Shown piece after piece: positions 1 through 13,319 of a stretch of 64,000 bases of DNA. The DNA comes from Rhizoctonia solani. Its lineage: Eukaryota; Basidiomycota; Agaricomycetes; Cantharellales; Ceratobasidiaceae. The notes beneath the pieces were generated by a model, which saw nothing but the letters and a program-made list of their open reading frames with translations, ran no database searches and was not told the DNA's origin. Location of the stretch: positions 1,240,001 to 1,304,000 of the forward strand of contig NC_057371.1 in assembly GCF_016906535.1 (NCBI RefSeq), written 5' to 3'. Position numbers and translations under genes: made by a program. Within the stretch, counting starts at the first letter, position 1. Each line of letters begins with the position of its first letter.

Positions 1-174
1 CATGGGTCGTGTGCGCCCTGCAGATCGCCTCAAGACCCAGCGTGAGCATATACTACTTGTACTCGGACTGTACGCGAACATCGGGCTGACTGTGAAATTT
101 AATTTTGCTTGTGTCTGTGCTTGTGTACGGCTACAACAGATCATTTCGAGACATCCCTACCTCACTCTCGCAAG

Positions 175-2941
175 ATGTACGAGAGTGAAGACGAAGACAT
201 ATGCCCAGTGTGCGAGGGCGAATGTACATGCAACAATATTACCGAGTCCGTCACCGCATACAGCTTTGAAGAATTCAACCGCCAGCAACAGCAATCCAAG
301 GTGGCCTCGACCTCAGCTGCTGCCCGTCAAAAATTACGCCGGCGCTTCCCAAAGGATTCAGACCCTCTTCGTCAAAGGGCCTTGGGTCAGCGTCATACGC
401 CACAGTCGTTACTTCTCCATCACCTGCCTCTAAAGTCGTCCCTCGTCTCCAGTCCTTGAAGCTCAAAATCCCTTCCCAGTCTAAGCACGATGCGGAACAC
501 ACACTCTCCGACTCTTCCAACTCTACTATCGACGCACCCTCTGGTCCTCAACTCGCACGATTTAATCTCTCAAAACATCCTAATGGTGGAGCCTCTGGTT
601 CTGTTACACCTCGACATGCACTCGACGACCGAATATCGCCTACCAATGCACCGGGCAAGGTGATCCCACCAAAAGTGATTGCCAAATCAAAAGGTAAAGG
701 CAAGCAACCTATCGAACGCAAACCCGCACCCGTAACGAAAAAAGCAACATCCACAACCGTCAAGAAATCTACTGCCACTAATACTAAAAAGCCTACCCTC
801 GTTAATTCCAAGAAACGAAAACTTGGTCGACCTCACAAGAAGCGCGTACGGGAAACGACGAGCGAGTCGAGTCTGAGCGACTTTGACGACTTTGACGAAG
901 ATGATTTCGTTCCGTTCCGTAGCTCTGGACAGACGCATCAAAAACAGGCGGTTAACGGTCCTGTCTCTGATTTCCCGACTTTTGTTAGCGCAAGCGTGTT
1001 TGGGGATTCCGAAGATGAGGTGGTTCTACCAGCTCGGATTCAGAAACAACGGGATTATTATTAAGTGGGGACAGTGAAGTAGAAGAGGAGGAGGAGATGA
1101 TGATTGTCGCGGAGGAGAAAAAGGAGCAGCGCCGGAAATTCAAGGAGCTCATCATGAACGCCAATCACAAGAACCATATGGGAGGAGGAGCCGGTGGACA
1201 GCAATGGCAGATCAAGCCGCGTCGAAAAAGCGTCGAGGGCGAAGAATCTGTCGATGACCAGACGGATTCACAGTCAGGCGTGGGAGAAGAAGAAGACGAA
1301 GAAGACGACGACGATCCCGACGAAGACGATGCGGACGCGGAAGAACAGGCTGCCACTTGGTCGACCGACGACTCGGACGAAGATTTGTTCTTTGCAAATT
1401 TGTCGGATTCGTCCATCTCGTTCTCAGCGGACCAGGACGACGATGATGATAGCGAGACCGTTTCATCAACTGCTGACCTCGCTGAAGCGGCCTCTGCTGG
1501 GTTTCTTTCGGGGATGGGCATGCCTATGGTTGTGATGGACGATTTTGGAATGGAGCTAAGCCTTGGTAATGTGCTCAATGCGACCGATCTCGATCAAGAA
1601 TTTGAACAACGTGCACGCGCTCAACTTGCCGAAGAGAAACGCACGCCTGGCCGTGAGACTGCTTCACCCGAGCTCGATGTCTTTAGTGCCGTCGATTATA
1701 CCAAGGAAGCGCTCGATGCCGTTGACGGCCTCGAGATGGATCTTGATTCAGATGCGACCGAGTATGAAGAAGATTCTGACATGGACGGCGACACTACTGC
1801 GGATGAAATGGAACGCGGACGTACACCAGCGCGGTTCAGGTTCCCTACTCCCCCATCTATAAACCCACTCTCTACCTTTAGCCCTAGTCCGGCTGTTAGC
1901 CCCGTTGGATGGCGAGACTTTACGCCTACGCATTTCGCACCTCCGCTTTTCATGCGTGGGGCTGCGCCCGTGACGCCCCATGCGCGCGCTGCTTCGTTTG
2001 GCGGGTTTGGAGGGCTCGACTCGGCTCGTGCGCGGACTATCAGCGCGAGTGCGGTTCTCGTAAACGGGTCGGATGGATCTGTGTCTGCGTCCGAAGTGGG
2101 TGCTGCCCGACCTGTCATGGGTTCGTTCGGTCGCACGGGGGACCGTAGGCGGGCAGCAATCATCGATGGTAACGCAGCGGTTCCGAGTCCCTTTGCGGCC
2201 CGCAGAAGACGTTCCAACAGCTGGAAGAGCGGCAGAAAACACTTTGGCAGCAAGGTACACAAATTTGGGTGTATGCGCTAATTTTCCTGGCCTGGCTGAC
2301 CAAGACTACTATTTGTAGAGTGACATCTTCCCCATGCTGGCTCGACGGGCTCGAGGCAACTCGAACGCGACTTCTGGCTCGACCCGCTCGTCGTTCCATT
2401 TCCCCATGACGGAAACTGAACTCGATATGGACATGGACATGGACGAGTCGTGCACCGAGCCCTTTGAACTTGATGACGTGCTCGATTTTTCAAATGTGTC
2501 GGACGATCTTTCTCACCACCCGCCGAATCCCTTTGATAGTCCTATTGACGAAGGCGAGTCGCATTTACGGAGTCTGGACCGATGGGACCGTGTCCCGATG
2601 GGCACATTTAGACGTACACGCGAGACGCATGACGCTGGTGCGGTACCAAATGTTAGTACACCGGACGGGTTCTCGTACGGCGCTACTCCTGGCGGTTCAT
2701 GGAAAGGTGGAGTGCTTTGGGTGGAGGACTGAGTGTGTTGGGTGAAGGGAAAGAAATGTTGGGCCCGGTAGAAGATAGTCTTGGAAACTCTGAAGACGTT
2801 GGGCAAAAGGGTCGGGTCGAAAAAGCCATGTCGCGCAAGGAGCGACGGCATCGCAAGAAGCGTGAGGCGGCATCGACGCATGTGCCAACCAAGTCATTTA
2901 TCACACCCCCGCCGCTGCCGCTTCCGTCTCGCAAACAATAA
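175..2941 (+). CDS. Hypothetical acidic protein with N-terminal Cys cluster, frame-broken
   Basis: I do not recognise a named family. The start at 175 opens MYESEDED followed by CPVCEGECTC (C-x2-C-x3-C-x-C), a possible small metal site. Then come Ser/Pro/Lys-rich disordered sequence, a long Asp/Glu-rich block (about 1265-1460), a Glu/Lys helix near 1097-1160 and a basic C-terminus with RKERRHRKKR near 2830. The composition suggests a nuclear, chromatin- or RNA-associated protein, which is inference. One clear intron is 2255-2318 (phase 0). Elsewhere continuity needs single-base corrections: near the CCC run at 323-325, near 1055-1064 and near 2706-2713. Each joins one open frame to the next without a plausible intron between them. 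The stop is at 2939-2941. I am confident that a gene is here; function is unknown. Confidence 0.6.
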
Positions 2942-3209
2942 TTAAATTTGTGGCTGGGCTAATTATTACTTCGAGTTTTGGATTTGATTTGAATTTTTCT
3001 TTTTTTGTATTCAAGCTAGTGTTTTTATTTTTCCTGTTTTTGTTTGTAGCAATCCATGTGTTACCAGTTGCGTTACCGGCGCTTGTGGGGGGTTACAAAG
3101 CGTAAACTATGCAGGACTGGAAGGTATTTGACAAGGGAGAGCGGCGGTTGTGTCCTGAACCGACGACGACGTGCTCGATGGCAGGAAGGATGCGCAATTG
3201 AGCAGTAGA

Positions 3210-6200
3210 ATGACGAACGATAAGCGCACCCGGAGCCAGCAAGAGACCGCGACCGAGAACGAGCCCACAGTGACCGCATCCGACGTTCCATCGCCCCCGC
3301 GCACAAGAGCACGTGCAGCGGCAAGCACACAACTCACGGCCCCAACAGCCTCTTCCGCAGCGTCTAACCTCTCCCAGACAACGACGACAGTCCCTCCATC
3401 CTCCTCCCCCCAGACCCGTCGCAGGGACAAAGGCAAGAACAAGCAATCCGACGACCCACGTCCGGCAAAGCGGTAGGCAAAACGATCCACTGTTGTGGCT
3501 ATTCTGGCTGACTTGCTGATTAATATTGCATTTTCGCTGGAATTATGACAGCCCCCGTCGTAGTGCTCCCGCGGCTACCCCATCGACCTCGAACGGCATT
3601 ACCATCAACGAGCCCAAGCGCGACTCAAAAGGCAAGAAACGTGCGGCCCCAGACCCCGACTCAGACGACCCCGCCACCTCCACAAAGAAACACAAGTCCC
3701 CTTACTCACTCCGTAATCGGACTTCTCTCCCCAATCTGAAGTCTACTACCACCATGTCCCGCAAGAACAGGTCAGTCGATCCTTTTCATCTCTGATCCAT
3801 CCTCACCGATCTCCCAGAGCGACTCGCAAGTCCACCGGCAAGTCGACACGGGGTGTGTACATCAAGTGATATCACTTGTTACCTGCCACTAACATACTAT
3901 AGATGACGAGGCGCTTGACTTAGCCGGAGACAGCCGTCCGGAAGATGAGCATGCCGAGAGTTCCCGAAACGATACAGCACCCGAACGCAATGATAGCGAC
4001 GAAGAAGATGACGACGAAGATACGGGCGATGAAGACGAAGAGAATGAGGGAGAGCCTAACTCGTCCGCACTAGGCAATCAGTCAGGTTTGGATGACTCGG
4101 CTGTATCCGCTTTGTTTAGTGCCGACTTTCGTGCACTCGGGTCGTACATGCTCTCGCTCTCGACCCGTCTCAAAACCATTCTCAACAATATCAAGCCCTC
4201 TGCCAGTCCCACAGTTCGTCTGATGGCCCTCCAGGAACTCAGTGAGATTCTCAGCATGAGCACAGAGGATACCCTAGCGGGATACTTCCAGGTAGATTCA
4301 TTCGTGGGAGAACTAGTTAGGATTATGGGAGGCAAGGATACGGGTGGTGATGACGATGATGAAGCGGTCAACGAAGACGATGAAGATGCGTCTCTCGCTG
4401 CTGCACTCGCTCTCAGTGCCGGTGGCTTCCCGGGAGACGATAACCTTGAAGCCCAAGTATTGGCTTGCAGGTGTCTTGCCAACCTTATGGAAGCCCTTCC
4501 TGGCTGCGCCCATACTGTCGTTTACCATGGCGCTGTCCCCGTTCTATGCAGCAAGCTTATCGACATTCAATACATTGACCTCGCAGAACAGACCCTGAGC
4601 GTACGTAGTCCTTTGGGTTTGACATATAGTCTTTATTCACGCCACATATACAGACGCTCGAAAAAATATCAGAAGAATATCCTAGTGCCATTGTACGCGA
4701 GGGTGGTTTGGCGGCCCTACTCAATTTCCTTGACTTTTTCTCGACAAATGTCCAACGGACCGCCCTACAAGCCGCTGCAAATTGCTGCCGTAACGTCAGC
4801 ATCGATAATTACAATATGGTCAAGGACGTCTTCCCCATTATTCGTACTGTTCTTGGATACGCCGATCCCCGACTGGTCGAGCACGCATCCCTATGCGTCA
4901 TCCGGACCATTGAGAGCTTTAGGTCCCATCCGGAGCTTCTCGAAGGTCTTGTTGACCCAGCCCTTCTCCGTGCGCTGATGTCGGCCGCAGTTAGCCCTGG
5001 TACATTCACACTCGTCCTGCGCGCGCTTTCCAGTGCTACCAAATCAAGCCCGAAAATCGCACTGTCCTTATTAGAAGCAGACGTTGCAGGTACCCTCTAT
5101 CAAATTCTGACAGGAACCGTGCCTCCCGCCGATCCGACCGACCCGTGTGGCGGCACAGATGCCGTGGCGGCGGCCGCGGCACTCACAGATATGGCTGTTA
5201 TGCAAAACTTAGCACATCGCCCCAAGGACCAAGTCGAGGAGGCTTTGAGCTTAGTTTCTGAGCTCATGCCGCCACTTCCTAGAGGTGTGTATCTGTCTCC
5301 TATCTCTAAAGTTTCTCGATTGATCCTTACGTATGACTGGGTAATCATAGATGGCGTGTTTGATCACCGCGCATATTCTGAAAAGGCATTGGCTAGGATG
5401 GTCAAGGCCAAGATCAAATCGTTGAAGAGTTCACGAACGAGTTCGAATGCTGGGCCGAGTACGAGTACTAACCCAGAACCGATGGATATCACACCAGACG
5501 ACCCTGGCGCCGCGACTCCTGTTGCGGCGCCGGGCTCTGCTACACCTGTTGCAAGGCCTGGGTCACCAGTACACGCCCCAACTCCACCCTTCCAACCCGG
5601 TTCACCTGTGATCCGGCCAATTTCGCCAACCGCACAACCCATTCCCACTTTGAGTCGCACGGAACTGTTGAGGTCCAAGCCCGAACTTATCAACCGGTAT
5701 ATGCGCTTGATGGTACCTGTGCTGGTTGACGTGTATGCTGCCAGTGTGGCAACTCAGACCAGGAGCAAGTCTTTGACGGGAATTCTGAAAGCTATTAGTT
5801 TCTCAGAGGGAGAGGAAGTCAACGCGGTACTCAAGGCAAGTTTTCCCCTCGAACTTTCTAGAACTGAATTAATCGTTATTGGTGAATAGAGTGTATCGAT
5901 CGCAACTTTTGTTGGCTCCATATTGTCGTCGCGCGACTATCCAGCGCTTGCCATCTGCGCACTTCAACTCGTAGAATTACTGTTGACAAAGGCACCTAAC
6001 GTATACAAGCCCGCACTCCGACGGGAGGGTGTACTCCACGAGATCGAGGTTCTGACTGAGCGACAACTTACCACCAAGGCCAAAGAGAAGTCGGAGAGTA
6101 GCAGAGGCGAGGCTGCCAAACAAGAAACCAAAAACGAGGGGTCGTCCCCAGCACCTGAGCCCGCTTCCGAGCGAGATGAATCACCCCGGCCTATGATACC

Positions 6201-9200
6201 TATTCCTGTCAAGCGCTCGTCCAGCACCGTACTCGATCCCCAGGATGCAATCACTTTACGCGCCAAGGTCGTTCGATTCAAGTACTTGTCCGGTGCAGAG
6301 GAGAATGCGGCCGACCCTGTATTCGAGAAGTTGCGTGGCTTATTGGCTACACTTCGCGATACTGGAGCGGCTGAGGCCGAGTTAAAAGACGCACTGAAGG
6401 ATATTGCAGCCATGTTTGGTATTGGTGGAGGAGCAAGCATATCAAGCTATGAGCTATTGAAGAGTGGGCTTGTGGATGGGCTGTTACAATTTACCACCGA
6501 CCCTGCACTTACATGTAAGTTTGAACTACTACCCGGGACCTGGGTTATCGCTGACTAATTTGGTTGTAGTGGATGTAGCAACCCGTCAGCAGATGGTGGC
6601 TCAAGCGTTTTCCCCCCGCTCGTCCAAGGGTACAGACTCGCCCTCGGGATCTCCTATGGCAGTTCTGGTCAAGAAGTTGCAAGAGAGTTTGACAAGAATC
6701 GAAAACTTTGAAGTAGTGACTGTATCCCCTGGCGCTGAAGGTGAGTCCTTGTGGTTGGTCACATAAAGTACAACCAATAACTCAATTATCTACTACTTAG
6801 CATCCAGGCGAAACTCTCCCTCAATGCTTGCTCGTCAACTTCGCCTTCGAATTGTTGCCGAAGAAGGAACCGATGCTCCTCGATCGTGCACCAATATTGT
6901 TGTTTCAATTCATGCCATCGCCACTTTCCAAGCACTCAACGATTACCTACGTCCACGAGTGGCTGGCGCCCTTGCAGGAATGGGTGCAGGTAGCTCCAGG
7001 TTGTCTGGTGTTTTGGCAGCATTCGCAGCTGCGGCTGGTTTGCCAGCTGGAGCACTAAGCCGAGTTGCTGCTGCATCAAGCGGAGCGGGCCCAAGTTCAA
7101 CAAGCGCTACCGCCGGTTCAAGTTCAGGATCCACTTCTACTCCCACCATCGGAAGGAGACGAAGCCAACGACTAAAAGCGAAGGATAGCGCTGCAGCAGA
7201 TGAGAACAATACTTCACCAACGACGGAAACTTTACCCACAGTTGAAGCATTGCCGAGTGCTCCTGCTGCCTCATCTTCCGCGGCCGCCGAGTCTATGCTT
7301 GCTGCTTTGACATCGGGTGCTGATGCTGGGCTCCCAATGCTTGGTAGTGAGGACTTTGACATGGAGCATGCCGAGGACATGTTGAACGAAGACTTGGAGG
7401 CTGAGGTATGGTTTTGGTTTAGATGAACCAGCCGTGATTGCTGAGTCGAAATTTGCGTATAGTTTTATGAAGAAGATATGGAACCTCAGCAAGGGTCTCC
7501 GGACAAGACGGTATCTGTATCCTTGAACGACGGTATGTTCGATCGGACGCTGGGCCCACATTGTAACTAACGGATCGTACAGATGGTACAAAAGTCGAAG
7601 CACAGACGCCCGATGGGACGCGCGTTGCCACACCCAATCCGAGCGCAGCTGAACGTCAGACTACGACCCCTTCGTCATCGTCCAAGTTCTCGTACGCTGC
7701 GGCCCTCAAGGCCAAGCCTACTGACTGGCACCTCGAATTCTCGATGGATGGACACGTACTGCCCCTCGATACTACGATCTACGGTGCAGTTCATCATCAC
7801 GAAGCTCGTCGTGCAGCTGCTTCGGGATCGACATCAGGATCAAATGTGGCTAGCCTGACTGCGCCATCCCTATGGCAAGGCGTCTACACCGTGAAGTACA
7901 GGAAGGTGCCTGGGCCGCCGCCCACTCAACCCACGGCTCGAGTCGAGACAGTATCAACCTCCGAGAGTACACTTAGTGCCGATTTGCCGCATACTCAGAT
8001 TCTCCGTCTGCTACGAGTATTACACAAGATGAACTTGAGGGTCAAGGACAAGATGTTCACGGACACAACTGCTGCTGTTCTTGCTGAGAGTGCTTTCATA
8101 AACAATAAATTGACGGCCAAGTTGACTAGGCAGCTCGAAGAACCAATGATCGTGGCAAGGTAGGCACACTGCTTCTTCCTATCACCATCACTAACGCCTG
8201 TGTATTTTTCCAGTCAATGTCTCCCTGATTGGGCAATCGAACTTCCGCAGCAGTACCACTTCTTGTTCCCCTTCTCTACCCGCTTCTCTTTCCTTCAGTC
8301 CACATCCTTTGGCTATGCCCGCCTTATCACCAAATGGCAGTCCCAACAACAACGCACGTCAGACTCTTCACGCCGTGACGACGCCTTTGGATATCTTGGT
8401 CGCCTGCAACGCCAAAAGGTGCGCATCTCGCGACACCATATCCTCGAATCAGCCGTCAAGGTTCTCGAATTGTACGGTTCGAGTTCCAGCGTGCTTGAGG
8501 TTGAGTACTTTGAAGAAGTCGGAACTGGACTCGGGCCGACTCTAGAATTCTATTCGTTGGTCTCCAAGGAGTTTGCGAGGCGTGAACTCAAGATGTGGAG
8601 GGACGCGGATTCGAGTGTCGAGGGCCCATACGTGCAACGCCCACTGGGGTTGTTCCCGTCCCCTGAGATCAAATTGGAGGCTAAGTGCGTACCCTTAACA
8701 TCAGTCGTTCGTGGAGCGCTGATCGTTCGTCTAGGTTGACCAAACTATGGTCCATTCTTGGCCAATTTGTTGGAAAAGCACTATTGGACTCGCGGATCAT
8801 CGATATGTCCTTCAATAGTTTGTTCTTGAAGTACATCTTGAACGAGGAGGTCCCACTGACGATTGCCAGCCTGAAAGTGAGTAGCTATCCGATCTTTGAA
8901 TTGTTCGCAGAATGCTAATCTTGTCGCCTATAGTTGGTTGATCCTACACTCGCCAATTCACTGTCCAAGCTCCAGGCATATGGTGTTGCCCGTCGCGAGA
9001 TCGAGAACAATATCAGCATGTCTCCGTCTGAAAAGGAGGCCGCCTTGAGTGATCTTACTATCCATGGTGCCCATCTCGAAGACTTGGCCCTGGACTTTAC
9101 TGTTCCTGGGTATGACATTGAACTCAAGGTGAGCACCGAATGCAAGCATAATTTGAGTGCTGATGCTAACATGTATTCTGTCCAGCCGGGTGGTAGGGAT

Positions 9201-9802
9201 ATTTCTGTGACAAACTCAAATGTGGAAGAATACGTACGCGAAGTAATCGATGTCGTGATTGGCCGAGGCGTACAGAGTCAAGTACAAGCATTCCGTACCG
9301 GATTCTCCAAAGTTTTTGCAGTGACAGACCTTCAAAGTTTCTCATCGGAGGAGTTGGATTTGCTATTTGGTAACGCAGATGAAGATTGGAGCACCGAAAG
9401 TGAGTATTCTTGTGGGAGAGCATTGTTTAGCGAAGTAATGACATTTCTTGAATAGCTTTGACCGACGCACTCAAAGCCGATCATGGTTTTAATGTCGACA
9501 GTGGTGCCATCCGTGATCTTATTGGTATCATGACTTCATACGACGAACCTACCCGACGAGCGTTCCTACAATTCATCACCGGAAGTCCAAAATTACCGAT
9601 TGGTGGCTTCCGTGGGCTCAGCCCCCAACTGACCGTCGTCCGCAAACCTCACGAGGCACCTCTCAAGGCCGACGACTACTTGCCAAGCGTGATGACATGC
9701 GTCAACTACCTTAAACTGCCAGAATACAGTGCGAAGAGCGTGATGGAGGCTCGCCTTAAGACAGCGATGATGGAGGGTGGTGGAAGCTTCCATTTGTCAT
9801 AG
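3210..9802 (+). CDS. UFD4: Ufd4/TRIP12-type HECT E3 ubiquitin-protein ligase
   Basis: E3 ligase of the ubiquitin-fusion degradation pathway: it takes ubiquitin from an E2 onto a HECT cysteine and passes it to substrates. Sixteen exons sum to 5748 nt (1915 residues): 3210-3472, 3552-3770, 3818-3852, 3903-4600, 4654-5284, 5351-5835, 5890-6514, 6570-6740, 6801-7405, 7463-7532, 7583-8159, 8214-8684, 8735-8876, 8934-9128, 9186-9399, 9456-9802. The first 290 or so residues are basic/Ser-rich and end in an acidic stretch. Armadillo-like helices follow (RTALQAAANCCRNVS). The TRIP12/Ufd4 signature IVAEEGTD...CTNIVVSIHAIATF is at about 6850-6930. The HECT domain fills the last four to five exons; the catalytic Cys is residue 1882 (codon 9698, in MTCVNYLKLP). 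Intron 5836-5889 uses a GC donor. No frame damage seen. Confidence 0.95.
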
Positions 9803-10216
9803 ACGAAGACTTTTTTGTGAGCATGGTGGTAATTCAGTATTGCTATCTTTTTGAAGTGTAAACATCATTCCGCGTGTTCTATATTTCTGCAATTATGAGT
9901 ATCTTCTACCTTTACACTGTTCAAAATTTTCTTGAGGCCGAGATCCTCGGTGTGCCAGTTTGATTGGCTGTGTTCATTTATATCTGACGATGGAATCGAG
10001 ACTAGATTATTGTTGTCCGCAATCTTGAACCCTGTTTGAGTCTGTAGCATACCACAAAAAGACATCCAATTTCTTTACACAAACGTGCATATTCTTTAAC
10101 CCCCAAGGCTGAGCGCCTGAGATTTTATTGGCAATCGTTAGCATAAGGGCCCTGACACACGACCTGACACTTGTCCAGGCTCGTTCGGTCCACCAACGCA
10201 CTTTTCTCAATCCAAC

Positions 10217-12025
10217 ATGGGTACAAACGACAAAATCTGGAAAAGGGAGGAAGTCTGTTCTCGCATTCTCGCAGGGGAAACCATTTTCATCTATAATGGC
10301 AAGCTCATTCGGGTCCCAGCGTCTTGGCTCGCAAAACACCCTGGAGGTCGACTCGCTATCCTTCATTTCGTCGGACGTGACGCGACAGACGAGGTGAACG
10401 CCTTTCATCCCGAAGCCCCACTTAAACAGCTTAACAAATATGCGATTGGACGCGTTGAAGTCGGACCTAGCGGTTGGGAGCCGCTCATTCCGCCCGTAAT
10501 GACCGGCTGGGTACGGAAGAAAAATGAATCTGGAGAAGAGAAATGGGAACGCGAGGCAGAGACGTGGCACGACTCGACCAACGAATATGGCTCTACTCCG
10601 TCTTCTGAAATCCTCCTCATTCAAAAAGGTGCTGTTGAACAGAATTCAGAGGCCAGGCCGACAATAAGCAGTATCACACCACCTCCAACTGCTCTAAACT
10701 TAAAAACTCAGCAGCAGCACATGAAGGCCTATCGTGCTCTCCACGCCGAAATTACCAAGGCTGGCTTATACAAGACACCCTACTTGACCGGATACGGGCC
10801 CGAGGTTGCCCGGTACACGTTTGTGGCCATTGTGTCAGTATTGGCCTATCGGCAGCAATGGTTCTGGACGAGTGCCTTCTTTTGGGCTGCTTGTTCCACC
10901 AACTCACATTCACCGTACATGACCTCGGACACAATGGCGTTACGCATGTTTGGGCTATCGATCGAGCCATTTCGATTCTCATTTCTGACTTTACAGGCGG
11001 ACTAAGTACTGGCTGGTGGGTTGATGTGAGTGCACATTCCTTCCGACCACAGATCTTCGATTGACAAATGTCCAATATAGAACCATAACATCCATCATCG
11101 TACGTTTGATAAAACTTTTATTAAAGCTCTCACTAATGTAACTTCCAGTCGTAACGAACCACCCGTCTCATGATCCTGACATTCAGCATATCCCCTTTTT
11201 CGCCATCTCGCCCAAATTCCTTAATTCGCTTTGGTCTTCGTACTACAAGCGCATAATGGCCCATGATGCTTTTTCTAAGGTGTTCTTATCAGTCCAGCAT
11301 AAACTTTTCTATGTCGTCATGTCTCTCGCTCGCTTCAACCTATACGCGAATTCCTACGGCTTCCTCATTAAATCTGGAATCTTTCAAGGCAGACGCGGAT
11401 GGACATGGTGGCTAGAGGTCGTTGGAATCGTTTTCTACTGGACGTGGTATATCAACGTTCTCAGAGGATGTGGCGATTTCAAAACTGGCCTGGCATATTT
11501 CCTAATTAGCCACATAGTGCCAAGCCCCCTACATGTCCAGGTATATTCATATTTCTATGCTTCGAAGATGAAACTAATGAGGGTTACTTCAGATTGTCCT
11601 TTCACATTTCAGCCGGTCCACGGAAGATCTCGGACCAACTGAATCGTTCCTTGCTAGGCAACTTCGTACCACCACAGATGTGATTTGCCCACCCCACTTG
11701 GCTTTTTTCCATGGTGGGCTTCACCTTCAAGTAACACACCATTTGTTCCCTCGTGTAAGCTTTCCGCATACACCTCAATTAATTAGCTATCTGATAGGTC
11801 TGACAACACGAAATATCACAGCTTCCCCGTCATAATCTGGCTGCGGCATCCCAAATTGTGAAGCGATACGCTGCGGAGCAAGGCCTTGAATACGCTGAAT
11901 TTGGGTTCGCGGCGGGCAATCGTGAGGTCATCGGTGTCCTTGCGGATGTTGCTTCGCAAGTTGGTGTGGTAGGAATGGTTGCCAAAAGCGAGGTTGAAAA
12001 GGCCGTTCGAGGAGAAGGCCACTAG
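10217..12025 (+). CDS. Delta-8 sphingolipid desaturase with N-terminal cytochrome b5, one apparent frameshift
   Basis: ER membrane desaturase that introduces the delta-8 double bond into the long-chain base of fungal glucosylceramides. The N-terminal cytochrome b5 domain has the haem motif HPGG (about 10338). Three histidine boxes follow: HDLGHNG (about 10919), NHNIHH on its own 19-nt exon (11081-11099), and QVTHHLFPR (about 11730). Exons are 10217-11025, 11081-11099, 11149-11540, 11593-11754 and 11822-12025. The frame breaks at the T run 10880-10883: adding one base gives SAFFLGCLFHQ, and the exon sum becomes 1587 nt (528 residues), an exact multiple of three. A sequence error is likelier than gene death because all catalytic histidines persist. 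Family call is secure; exact substrate is from family knowledge. Confidence 0.9.
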
Positions 12026-12392
12026 TAATATGAGTGTATGCGCTTTCTGCTGGGCTTTTGTTGGTTACTATATAGAATGCTTGTTATTTGATATCCCATA
12101 TAGATATTGTCGCCTTGATAATCCTTCACATGACTTATACTCGAGCGATCGGAACTGGGATCGCCCCAGGTCCTGAACACACGGGTGAAACTAGGCATCG
12201 GATCATTCAAAAGGGAGAGATGCCTTTATATAATTAAGCTCACTAGCGATTTCATGACTTGTGTTCATTCACATCACACATACCAGAATATAAGGCGGCT
12301 CATAACCAGAACTCGGTGTATTAATACTTTATTTAATGCCAACATTCAATTGCTAGTATTGGGAATACAACACGAGGCTAGCTACACAATAG
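12026..12392. other. Convergent intergenic spacer
   Basis: Lies between the stop of the desaturase (+) and the stop of the GST gene (-). It is AT-rich, serves presumably as the two 3' ends, and shows no open frame I can support. Confidence 0.5.
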
Positions 12393-13319
12393 TCACGGAA
12401 GTTGCGATGACTTGTTTTCGACATCCTGAATCGCCTTCCAAAACACGCTCCATCCCCCATCCTGCCATTCCATCATCTCCTTCAGTTGCTTGGATTCCTT
12501 TCCTACGACCCTTTGGATGAAGTAAAAGAAACCTCCAATAGTAAAATCGATAAAAGAAAGGGTTTTGCCCAATATAAACGGCCCGGCTTCACTGGTCCCG
12601 TCATTGAGACTGATTGACTTTGCTAATGTCCCGAATTTTTCGCGTAATTCTCCCCAATACTGTGTCTCTTCCTCTTCAGAGAGAGGCTTGTACTTGTCCC
12701 CGCGAGTTCGGTGCCAATACTCTGCGCTCCTTTCATCAAGCAAACGCGGTCCCTTATAATAGAATAGCTTGATAACCAAAGCACTCAGAGGTGGATAATA
12801 GGTTGTGAACCACATGTGCTCGATTGCACGGGTTCCCGGAGGAAGTATTAGCGGGTATTGAGGAGACGAATACTTGTCATCAAGATAGAGTGCGATCTTA
12901 AAAGAATCAGCAATGTAAGTGGGCTCGCCGTCTGGATCGCTGGAGGGATCGGCAATCACTATTAAGATAAGCATATATGCGTTAGTATTCTTAAGAGGGC
13001 TTATCTTTCATTTGCCTATCACTTACTGGGCAACGTGTAGTGGGGGAATGTAGGGAATACGACGGGGACACCTAGCTCTTTAAGGGTCGGCTCGATGTCG
13101 CATAGAGAAATGTATTTGACACGATAAGGTATCCCCTTGTAATTTAAAGTAAGTCTGTTTAGTTTGAGTGTCAGCTGCAGTTCTTCTGAGCTGGTTATGC
13201 GAAGATAGCTTAGAATATGCCTATACTAACCGGGTTTTATAGGTATTGGAAGACCATGATTCACCTTGTGCATCAGCAACGTCATAGAACACGATTGGGT
13301 TTTCTTTGGTTGCCGCCAT
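12393..13319 (-). CDS. Glutathione S-transferase-like protein
   Basis: Cytosolic GST-fold protein, expected to conjugate glutathione to electrophiles or act in thiol chemistry. Three exons, 13319-13231, 13154-13027 and 12958-12393, sum to 783 nt (260 residues). The N-terminal thioredoxin-like domain is visible: MAATKENPIVFYDV, then LTLNYKGIPYRVKYI and the TLPMIADPSSD segment with cis-Pro after it. IADSFKIALYLD is the usual end of the N-domain in the fungal group related to UstS. The C-terminal all-helical domain includes FILGKTLSFIDFTIGGFFYF. Same strand as the Rho GEF gene upstream, with its own 1.1-kb 5' region. The fold is clear; substrate cannot be told. Confidence 0.88.

Noticed and set aside
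2..433. Open frame at the left edge
   Set aside because: No recognisable content; it overlaps the first exon of the Cys-cluster gene in another frame.
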